NCBI GenBank assembly: GCA_003446655.1
Contig: DMCZ01000063.1
Span: forward strand, 2,078-15,285
Source of the DNA: Thauera sp.
GTDB taxonomy: Bacteria > Pseudomonadota > Gammaproteobacteria > Burkholderiales > Rhodocyclaceae
Reading direction: 5' to 3'
Length of the DNA stretch: 13,208 bases
The position numbers and the translations under genes are program-made. Each line of letters starts with the position of its first letter. The first letter of the stretch is position 1. Below are positions 1 to 5,961 of the stretch, piece after piece. Below the pieces are notes generated by a model. It had not been told where the DNA came from. It did no database searches and worked only from the letters and a program-made list of their open reading frames with translations.

Positions 1-304
1 CAGGACTGTGCGAGGAAACTGCGAGCCGGCCCGCCCCCAGAGAGCGCCGGACCACGCTGCGGCAACCCGGGCCAAGGCTGCACGAGGCCCGTGCGCCGCA
101 AGGAGAACTCTGTATCCATCTGTTGCGAAATCATTTTTTACGTCTGGATGGCATTTTGCAGCGCAACACCCGATTCTTTTGCCATCCCCGCACATGCTAG
201 ACTTCAGCTGCTTTTACGACCTCCCGGGCCCCTGGTCTTCAGCTCCAGAGGACCGGAAAGTCCAGTGTGGAAGCGCCCCCCTGAACCCCAGAAGGAAGAA
301 CACC
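1..304. other. Upstream region with no supported gene
   Basis: No convincing coding region is visible before the lipoprotein start at 305. The lipoprotein frame stays open upstream, but its translation there is arginine/proline-rich and resembles no family I know. A minus-strand frame begins with ATG at 119 and runs off the left edge (starts MDTEFSLRRTGLVQPW); it lacks a ribosome binding site and its product is unrecognised, so I do not call it. Bases 38-112 hold nested complementary segments: 38-42 with 108-112, 58-63 with 95-100, and 69-73 with 86-90. Bases 113-220 are clearly more A/T-rich than the rest of the window and are the likeliest place for the lipoprotein promoter. I could not find a well-spaced -35/-10 pair there. 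Confidence 0.5.
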
Positions 305-733
305 ATGAAGAATTCCCTGCTCGTTGCTGCTCTCGTTGCCCTCGCCGTGTCCGCCTGCGGCAAGAAGGAAGAGCCCGTTGCCGTTCAGCCGGCGCCCACC
401 GCGCAGGAGCAGATGAAGGAATCCGCTGCGCAGGCCGTCGAGGCTGCGAAGGAAAGCGCCAAGGCCGCGGGTGACGCCGCTGCAGCGGGCGCAGAAGCCG
501 CCAAGCAGGAAGCAGCGGCTGCCGTCGACGCGACCAAGGACGCTGCTGCAGCGGCGGCCGACAAGGTCGACACTGCAACCGAGGCAGCCAAGGAACAGGG
601 CGCGGCTGCGGTCGAAGCCGTGAAGGAAACCGCGTCGGCCGCTGCCGACGAGGCGGCCGACGCCGCCGCTGCCGCCAAGGCTGCTGCCGAAGCGGCAGTC
701 AGCGCCGCGAAGGAAACCGCCGAGCAGAAGTAA
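305..733 (+). CDS. Small alanine-rich repetitive lipoprotein
   Basis: This is a predicted 142-residue lipoprotein. Residues 1-17 form a short signal peptide (MKN, then a hydrophobic stretch) ending in a lipobox VSAC, with C18 as the lipidated residue. The mature part is about 44% alanine, otherwise mainly Lys, Glu, Asp, Thr and Val, and has no aromatic residues. From about residue 47 it can be laid out in roughly 11-residue units (for example AAKESAKAAGD), a pattern like the amphipathic helices of LEA or apolipoprotein-like proteins. I chose ATG 305 because AAGGA (292-296) sits 8 bases upstream and the signal peptide starts there; the frame is open further upstream but looks non-coding. A strong hairpin follows the stop. 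The gene faces bamC and appears monocistronic. The product is probably membrane-anchored and helical. Its function is unknown, and a link to envelope stress or desiccation is only a guess from composition. Confidence 0.85.
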   Translation: MKNSLLVAALVALAVSACGKKEEPVAVQPAPTAQEQMKESAAQAVEAAKESAKAAGDAAAAGAEAAKQEAAAAVDATKDAAAAAADKVDTATEAAKEQGAAAVEAVKETASAAADEAADAAAAAKAAAEAAVSAAKETAEQK

Positions 734-758
734 GCCCTGCTCGGATCTGCGCGGAAGC

Positions 759-789
759 AAAAAAGCCGGCTGTGCAAGCCGGCTTTTTT
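759..789. terminator. Bidirectional intrinsic terminator
   Basis: A perfect 13-bp inverted repeat (759-771 with 777-789) is separated by a 5-base loop. The GC-rich core GCCGGCT is flanked by six A on the left and six T on the right. Read on either strand it gives a stable hairpin ending in a T run. It lies 25 bases after the lipoprotein stop and 16 bases beyond the bamC stop, so it can end both converging transcripts. Confidence 0.93.
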
Positions 790-805
790 GTTGGCGAAGG
801 CACGC

Positions 806-1948
806 TCAGCGCAGTTGCTCGTGCAGCAGGCCGAGCATGCGGCGCGCCGTGTCGGAGTTGTCCTGACCACCTTCGCGGCTGAGGACGCTGACGCGCGAGC
901 CGTCCCCCTGTCCCTCGACGCGCAGTCGATATTCGCTCCCGCCCTGCGCCGGCTTGTCGTCGCTGCGCCAGAAGGCGAGCCGGGACAGGAAGCCCTTCTC
1001 GGGACTGCGGTTGTCGGCGTCGGGGTCCACATAGCGGACGAAGTAAAGCCCCTGCGCGCGATCACGGTCCTCGACCGTGAAACCGATGCGATCGAGCGCC
1101 AGACCGACCCGTCGCCAGGCGCGATCGAACGGCTCCTCCATGATCAGCATGACCTGGCCATCGCCAGCCGCCGCAATCCTGGCACGCTCCGGAGCCTGCT
1201 CTGTCGCGATTGCTGCCTCGGCGCGTGCTTCCTCTGCGCCGAGCCGGACCATCAGGCGACGCAGCATCTCGGCTTCGAGCTCCGGATCGGCAGGGCGCGG
1301 CTGCCAGATCGTCGAGTCCTTCGCCTCGGTCGGATAGATCTCCATCATGCCGCGGTGGCTGATGTAGACCTCGACCGTACCGGGCTCCTTGCCCTGCTCC
1401 AGCCGGGTGCGGAACTTGTCGCGCTCCGGCGTGGAGAACAGGCCGTCAAATACCTTGCCGATGCTCGAGCGGACGAAGTCCTGCGGAATCTTGGCGCGGT
1501 CTTCGGCCCAGTCGGTTTCCATCACGCCGATCTCGGGACTGTCAATGCTGAGGATGAAGCCCAGCTCGAGCCAGAAGTCCTTGATCTGCGGCCACAGCTC
1601 TTCGGGGGTGCCGCCGACCACCAGCCAGCGCTGGGTACCCGCACGCTCGATGCGCATCGACTCGGAAGGGGTCAGGACCGCGCTTGCCGCGGACGCCGTC
1701 GCGGGCTGCCCCGCCCGGTCGGCGCTGTAGGCTGAGTAGGTCGCCACACCGCGCGGCGAAACGTCCGGTACGGCGAAGCGGTCGTCGCGCTGAGGAGCCG
1801 TCAGGTCCGGCGGGATCTCGAGCGGGCGCTCGATCTGACGAGCGCTCTTGTAGTCGATGCGTTTGGATTCGAGCAACGATCCCGAACAACCGCCGAGCGC
1901 CAGCGAGAGCGCGATCAGGGACAGTGAAGTGCGCGTGGAACGGTTCAT
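806..1948 (-). CDS. bamC: Outer membrane assembly lipoprotein BamC
   Basis: BamC (formerly NlpB) is a lipoprotein subunit of the BamABCDE complex, which folds beta-barrel proteins into the outer membrane. The 380-residue product starts with a signal peptide and lipobox LGGC (C21). It is followed by the conserved low-structure segment (about 22-52, including LLESKRIDYKSARQ and LEIPPDLTAP) that contacts BamD in the E. coli complex. Two BamC-type helix-grip domains fill roughly 95-220 and 253-380. I chose the ATG at 1948 because it opens directly on the signal peptide; an upstream in-frame start would overlap dapA and add 49 non-signal residues. It follows dapA by 26 bases on the same strand, the same order as in E. 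coli, so the two are probably co-transcribed. It ends at the shared hairpin 759-789. It is somewhat longer than E. coli BamC, mainly because of inter-domain sequence. Confidence 0.93.
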   Translation of the reverse strand: MNRSTRTSLSLIALSLALGGCSGSLLESKRIDYKSARQIERPLEIPPDLTAPQRDDRFAVPDVSPRGVATYSAYSADRAGQPATASAASAVLTPSESMRIERAGTQRWLVVGGTPEELWPQIKDFWLELGFILSIDSPEIGVMETDWAEDRAKIPQDFVRSSIGKVFDGLFSTPERDKFRTRLEQGKEPGTVEVYISHRGMMEIYPTEAKDSTIWQPRPADPELEAEMLRRLMVRLGAEEARAEAAIATEQAPERARIAAAGDGQVMLIMEEPFDRAWRRVGLALDRIGFTVEDRDRAQGLYFVRYVDPDADNRSPEKGFLSRLAFWRSDDKPAQGGSEYRLRVEGQGDGSRVSVLSREGGQDNSDTARRMLGLLHEQLR

Positions 1949-1974
1949 GGATTTCCTGGACAGAGAGATTCGTA

Positions 1975-2853
1975 TCAGACCCGGATGCCGGCCTTGCGCA
2001 TGGCCGTCAGCACGCGCTCGTGGTGGCCTTCGGAGAGCTGCGTCAGCGGCAGGCGCAGTCCGTCGCCGATGAGGCCCATGCGCGCAACGGCCCACTTGAC
2101 CGGGATCGGGTTCGCTTCGCAGAACAGGTCGCGATGCAGACCGGTGAGCGCGGCATTGGTTTCACGCAGCGTGCGCATGTCGCCACGCGCAGCCGCCGCG
2201 CACAGGGTGTGCATGGCGCGCGGGGCGACATTGGCCGTGACCGAAATCACACCATGGCCACCCAACATCAGGAAGGCGGCCGAGCTCATGTCGTCGCCGC
2301 TGTAGAGCGCGAAGTCTGAGGGTGCGCGCTCGATCAGGTCGCAGGCGCGATCGATGTTGCCGGTGGCGTCCTTGAGACCGACGATGTTGGGGATCTCGGC
2401 AAGGCGCAGCGTGGTGTCATTGGCCAGGTCGGCCACGGTCCGGCCCGGCACGTTGTAAAGGATCATCGGCAGCTCGACGGCCTCGGCGATCGTGCGGAAA
2501 TGCCGGTACAGCCCTTCCTGGGTAGGCCTGTTGTAATAAGGCACGACCGAGAGGTGGGCAGTCGCGCCAGCCTGGCTGGCGAAGCGGGCGAGTTCGACGG
2601 CTTCGGCAGTCGAGTTTGCGCCCGTACCGGCGATTACGGGCACGCGACCTGCCACGTGTTCGACGCTGGCGCGGATAAGCTCACAGTGCTCATCCACGTC
2701 GACCGTGGGTGACTCGCCAGTGGTGCCGACGACGACGATGCCGTCCGAGCCTTCGGCGATGTGCCAGTCGATGAGACTGCGCAGGCGGGGGAAATCAAGG
2801 CTGCCGTCGTCCTGCATGGGCGTGACGATGGCGACGAGCGATCCGGTAATCAT
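1975..2853 (-). CDS. dapA: 4-hydroxy-tetrahydrodipicolinate synthase
   Basis: DapA condenses pyruvate with aspartate semialdehyde, the first committed step to diaminopimelate (peptidoglycan) and lysine. It acts in the cytoplasm, usually as a homotetramer. The 292-residue sequence is a complete DHDPS-family TIM barrel. Visible landmarks match E. coli numbering exactly: T44/T45 in GTTGES, Y107 in PYYNRP, Y133 and R138 in LYNVPGRT, and the Schiff-base lysine K161 in GLKDATGN. Length is normal for the family. The start at 2853 gives the standard N-terminus MITGSLVAIVTPM. No good Shine-Dalgarno sequence precedes it, only an A/T-rich stretch. It lies directly upstream of bamC and 109 bases downstream of the deacetylase-family gene. 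A possible -10 at 2881-2886 suggests it may have its own promoter. Confidence 0.97.
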   Translation of the reverse strand: MITGSLVAIVTPMQDDGSLDFPRLRSLIDWHIAEGSDGIVVVGTTGESPTVDVDEHCELIRASVEHVAGRVPVIAGTGANSTAEAVELARFASQAGATAHLSVVPYYNRPTQEGLYRHFRTIAEAVELPMILYNVPGRTVADLANDTTLRLAEIPNIVGLKDATGNIDRACDLIERAPSDFALYSGDDMSSAAFLMLGGHGVISVTANVAPRAMHTLCAAAARGDMRTLRETNAALTGLHRDLFCEANPIPVKWAVARMGLIGDGLRLPLTQLSEGHHERVLTAMRKAGIRV

Positions 2854-2880
2854 GGCGTCGGGCGGGAAATTAAAGGTTCG

Positions 2881-2886
2881 ATTCTA
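2881..2886 (-). promoter_or_regulatory. Possible -10 element upstream of dapA
   Basis: On the minus strand this reads TAGAAT, a 5/6 match to the sigma-70 -10 consensus, in an unusually A/T-rich patch 28 bases before the dapA start. This would give a 5' leader of about 20 bases. I see no good -35 at 16-18 bases, so activation by a regulator, or read-through from the upstream gene, remains possible. Confidence 0.3.
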
Positions 2887-2962
2887 ACGCCGACACGGGG
2901 CCAGCGCGACACGCGTGAAAACGTGCGCGCAAGGCCCCGAGAAGGCATGGGCAGGCGGTCGG

Positions 2963-3889
2963 TCAAAGATCGGCAAGCGTCTTGATGTGAGCGACGACCG
3001 AGCGAGCCAGCGAGGACAGCGAGTAGCCGCCCTCCAGGATCGACACGATGCGCTTGTGCCCGCAATCCTCGGCGACATCCTTGATCTGCCTGGTCGCCCA
3101 CATGTAGTCCGCCTCGAGCAGACCGAGCGACCCCATGTCGTCCTCGTAGTGCGCGTCGAAGCCCGCCGAGATGAAGATCATCTGCGGATTGTGGCTACGC
3201 AGGGCCGGCACCACGATGTCGCCGAAAACCTGACGGAAGGCGTCACCGCGGGTACCCGCCGGCAGCGGCACGTTGCACATATGCGCGGGCGGGTTGTCGA
3301 CACCGCTGTAGGGGTAGAACGGGTGCTGGAAAATGCCTGCCATCATCACCCTGGGGTCGTCACGGAATATGTCCTCGGTGCCGTTGCCGTGGTGGACGTC
3401 GAAGTCGACGATCGCGACGCGCTCGAGCCCGTGCACCTCGAGGGCATGACGGGCGGCGATGGCGACGTTGTTCATGAAACAGAACCCCATCGCCTTGGCG
3501 CGCTCGGCGTGATGACCGGGCGGACGTACCGCGCAGAACGCGTTCTCGATCTCCCCCTTGATGACGAGGTCGGTCGCATAGACGCCCGCGCCCGCCGAGC
3601 GCAGCGCCGCCTTCATCGTACCCGGGCTCATCGCCGTGTCCGGGTCGAGGTGACGGATACCGTGCTCGGGCACGTTGTCGAGCAGGCTGTCGAGGTACTC
3701 GGGCGGATGTACGCGCGTGATCTGATCGCGCTCGGCCACCGGCGCGTCGTAGAAGGAGATGTACATGTCGAGCCCGGCGGCAATGAGCCGATCGTTGATC
3801 GCCGAAAGCCGATCCGGACACTCGGGGTGCATGGCCCCCATGTCGTGCAGCCAGCAGTCACGGTGCGTGATGAATGCCGTGGTGGTCAT
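2963..3889 (-). CDS. Histone deacetylase-family zinc hydrolase
   Basis: This 308-residue protein belongs to the arginase/deacetylase superfamily (bacterial class II-like histone deacetylase, acetylpolyamine amidohydrolase, AcuC group). Members are cytoplasmic zinc enzymes that remove acetyl or similar acyl groups from amines or lysines; the natural substrate cannot be read from sequence. All expected catalytic residues are present: the His pair H126/H127 in RPPGHHAE, zinc ligands D164 and H166 in DFDVHHGNGT, D245 in SAGFDAH, and the transition-state tyrosine Y289 in EGGYS. The start at 3889 is preceded by a very purine-rich GAGGGAGGAG, a strong though closely spaced ribosome binding site. It lies upstream of dapA on the same strand, separated by 109 bases, and is divergent from moxR. 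Since bacteria lack histones, acetyl-lysine or acetylpolyamine substrates are more plausible. Confidence 0.92.
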   Translation of the reverse strand: MTTTAFITHRDCWLHDMGAMHPECPDRLSAINDRLIAAGLDMYISFYDAPVAERDQITRVHPPEYLDSLLDNVPEHGIRHLDPDTAMSPGTMKAALRSAGAGVYATDLVIKGEIENAFCAVRPPGHHAERAKAMGFCFMNNVAIAARHALEVHGLERVAIVDFDVHHGNGTEDIFRDDPRVMMAGIFQHPFYPYSGVDNPPAHMCNVPLPAGTRGDAFRQVFGDIVVPALRSHNPQMIFISAGFDAHYEDDMGSLGLLEADYMWATRQIKDVAEDCGHKRIVSILEGGYSLSSLARSVVAHIKTLADL

Positions 3890-4004
3890 ACTCCTCCCTC
3901 TCCCCTCTCGAACGCCCGACCCCGCGGCTCGGGCCGCCTGCGCCAGACACTTGTCGTGCCAGTCATCGTGATGCAGGTCATCCGGACCGGCTTGCTTTGT
4001 CGTC

Positions 4005-4011
4005 TATTATC
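4005..4011. promoter_or_regulatory. Possible -10 core in the divergent intergenic region
   Basis: The 156-base gap between the divergent deacetylase-family and moxR starts contains one A/T-rich core. It reads TATTAT on the plus strand (4005-4010) and GATAAT on the minus strand (4006-4011), each close to a sigma-70 -10. The plus-strand reading would start moxR transcription about 30 bases before its ATG. Neither reading has a convincing -35. The rest of the gap shows no operator-like palindrome that I can support. Confidence 0.3.
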
Positions 4012-4045
4012 ACCGCTTCCCGGCCAATTTCACAGTACGCCCGCA

Positions 4046-4963
4046 ATGCCCCTGCACCATGCAAATCGCCTGCTGGAGACGGCCGGCCGCATCATCCTCG
4101 GCAAGGAGCGCGAACTGCGCCTGGCCCTGGCCTGCCTCATCGCGCGCGGCCACCTGCTGATCGAGGACGTGCCCGGCGTAGGCAAGACCACGCTCGCCCA
4201 CGTACTCGCGCGCCTGATCGGACTGCAGTTCCAGCGTATCCAGTTCACCAGCGACCTCCTGCCCGCCGACATCCTCGGCGTGTCGATCTTCGATCGCGAA
4301 ACGAGCGCCTTCCGCTTTCATCCCGGGCCGGTTTTCGCGCAGCTCATCCTGGCCGACGAGATCAACCGCGCCACACCGAAAACCCAGAGCGCCCTGCTCG
4401 AGGCCATGGAGGAGCGCCAGGTCACGGCGGACGGCGAGACCCTTGCGCTGCCCGACCCCTTTTTCGTGATCGCAACCCAGAACCCGGCCTACCAGATCGG
4501 CACCTTCCCCCTGCCCGAAAGCCAGCTCGACCGCTTCCTGCTGCGCATCCGCCTCGGCTATCCCGATCGCGCCGCCGAACGCGCGCTGCTGATGGGCGAG
4601 GACCGGCGCGAACTGCTCGAACGCCAGCCCGCAGTCGCCAGCCCCGCGGCCCTTCTCGAACTCCAGCACGCCGCGCAGCGTCTGCATGTCTCGGAGGCGC
4701 TCGTTGACTATGTCCAGGCCCTGCTCGCCACGACCCGCACCAGCCCGGAGCTCGTCAGCGGCCTGAGTCCGCGCGCAGGCCTCGGCCTGATCGCCGCAGC
4801 GCGCGCCTGGGCGCTGCTCGAGGACCGCGACCACGTGCTCCCGGATGACATCCAGACCCTGTTTCCGCACGTGGCTGCGCATCGCCTGCATCTCGCCGGA
4901 GATGGACGGCCCGCGCCGCCGGCGACGATCGTACGGCTGCTGCAGGCCGTCGCCGTGTGCTGA
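4046..4963 (+). CDS. MoxR-family AAA+ ATPase
   Basis: This is a 305-residue MoxR-type AAA+ ATPase, a cytoplasmic chaperone-like enzyme thought to mature or regulate partner proteins, often ones with VWA or DUF58 domains encoded next to it. Visible motifs are Walker A PGVGKTT (43-49), Walker B ILADEINRA (101-109, with D104/E105), sensor 1 ATQNP (143-147), the family signature GTFPLPESQLDRF (152-164) and sensor 2 SPRAG (241-245) in the C-terminal lid. Length is typical. The ATG at 4046 gives the usual MoxR N-terminus; no clear Shine-Dalgarno sequence precedes it. Its stop overlaps the start of the DUF58 gene (TGATG at 4961-4965), which points to translational coupling and joint function with DUF58 and TgpA. 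The cellular target is unknown. Confidence 0.94.
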   Translation: MPLHHANRLLETAGRIILGKERELRLALACLIARGHLLIEDVPGVGKTTLAHVLARLIGLQFQRIQFTSDLLPADILGVSIFDRETSAFRFHPGPVFAQLILADEINRATPKTQSALLEAMEERQVTADGETLALPDPFFVIATQNPAYQIGTFPLPESQLDRFLLRIRLGYPDRAAERALLMGEDRRELLERQPAVASPAALLELQHAAQRLHVSEALVDYVQALLATTRTSPELVSGLSPRAGLGLIAAARAWALLEDRDHVLPDDIQTLFPHVAAHRLHLAGDGRPAPPATIVRLLQAVAVC

Positions 4964-5961
4964 TGCGCCTCACCGCGTCCGTCGCTGCGGCCCTGCGCCA
5001 GAGCGCCGATCGCTGGCTGTTCCGCGTCGGCGCGCCCGAGACGGCACCGATCCGCCTGATCCAGCGGAGGATCTACGTGCTGCCGACAGCTGCGGGGGTC
5101 GGCTTCGGGGTCGCGCTCGCGGTAATGCTCGTGACCTCGATCAACTACAACCTCAGCCTCGGCTATGGACTGGTCTTCCTCCTTGGCGGCGCCGCGACGG
5201 CCAGCATCGTCCACGCGTTTCGCAACCTCCTCGGCCTTGCCGTGCGGCCCGGACGCTGCGATCCGGTGTTCGCCGGGGACGCGGCCGGCCTCCGGCTACT
5301 GATCGACAATCCGCGTCTGGCGCGGCGCCCGGCGCTGCGGCTGCGCGCACGCGGACAGATGAGCGCGTTCGAACTCGGACCGGCAGCGGAATCGGTGGTG
5401 CTGCTGGCCTGCCCCACCGAGCGCCGGGGGCGACTACACATCGGCAGGACGCTCATCGAGACCACCTGGCCGCTCGGGCTCATCCGGGCATGGACCGTGT
5501 TCGTCCCCGAGCTCGACTGCATCGTCCATCCGACCCCGGAAACCGACGCGCCGCCGCTGCCCGATGACGGCGCAGCCGCCCCGGGGGCCGGCGAAAGAGT
5601 GCGCGAGGGCGACGACGATTTCGCGGGCTTGCGCGCACACCAGGCGGCCGATTCACCGCGGCACGTGGCCTGGAAGGCACTCGCCCGCGGTGGGCCGATG
5701 CTGACCAAGCAATACGGCGCCACGCAAGGCGGAGACGTGCTGCTGGACTGGTCCGCCCTGCCCCCGGGCATGGACGATGAGCATCGCCTGTCGCGGCTGA
5801 CCGCCTGGGTGTTGCGTGCCGAGCACGATGGCCGCCGCTACGCGCTGCAGCTGCCAGGGAAGCACATCGCCCCGGGCCTCGGTGCCGAGCATCGTGACCG
5901 CTGCCTGCACGCGCTGGCGCTCTTCGACAGTGCAACTCAGGCACCGCGGTGGCCCCGATGA
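4963..5961 (+). CDS. DUF58 domain membrane protein
   Basis: This is a 332-residue DUF58 protein. Two membrane-spanning segments near the N-terminus (about 39-59 and 64-84) are followed by a soluble region. That region carries the DUF58 signature at about 209-233 (FAGLRAHQAADSPRHVAWK and following AR), matching the family pattern R-x-Y-x-x-G-D-x-x-R-x-I-x-W-K with some substitutions (AHQAAD where YxxGD is usual). I chose ATG 4963, which overlaps the moxR stop by one base. A GTG two codons earlier (4957) is possible and would hardly change the product. The stop overlaps tgpA by 4 bases. The MoxR-DUF58-transglutaminase trio is a widespread gene set; DUF58 proteins are thought to be partners of the MoxR ATPase, but the molecular function is not established. 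Confidence 0.9.
   Translation: MRLTASVAAALRQSADRWLFRVGAPETAPIRLIQRRIYVLPTAAGVGFGVALAVMLVTSINYNLSLGYGLVFLLGGAATASIVHAFRNLLGLAVRPGRCDPVFAGDAAGLRLLIDNPRLARRPALRLRARGQMSAFELGPAAESVVLLACPTERRGRLHIGRTLIETTWPLGLIRAWTVFVPELDCIVHPTPETDAPPLPDDGAAAPGAGERVREGDDDFAGLRAHQAADSPRHVAWKALARGGPMLTKQYGATQGGDVLLDWSALPPGMDDEHRLSRLTAWVLRAEHDGRRYALQLPGKHIAPGLGAEHRDRCLHALALFDSATQAPRWPR

Noticed and set aside
1..119. Minus-strand reading frame starting ATG at 119 and running off the left edge
   Set aside because: No ribosome binding site, no recognised family, and G/C preference at third positions is not clearly better than in the other frames. It may be real, but cannot be supported from this window.
121..168. Inverted repeat TGTTGCG/CGCAACA as a possible operator
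   Set aside because: Arms are only 7 bases and 34 bases apart, which is within chance for a region of this size.
138..185. Fifteen-residue minus-strand frame (starts MAKESGVALQ) that could be a leader peptide
   Set aside because: Very short, lies in an A/T-rich likely promoter region and has no downstream gene on that strand that I can confirm.
202..244. Direct repeat CTTCAGCT (202-209 and 237-244) and a small GGAC/GTCC hairpin nearby
   Set aside because: An 8-base repeat and a 4-bp stem are too short to support a site, and no known regulator pattern is evident.
788..1735. Long plus-strand open frame opposite bamC
   Set aside because: The minus strand encodes a complete BamC with lipobox and BamD-binding segment. 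The plus frame is a high-GC antisense artefact.
2915..4045. Long plus-strand open frame upstream of and in frame with moxR, opposite the deacetylase-family gene
   Set aside because: It is the antisense shadow of a well-conserved minus-strand gene with intact catalytic motifs. MoxR homology starts only at about 4046.
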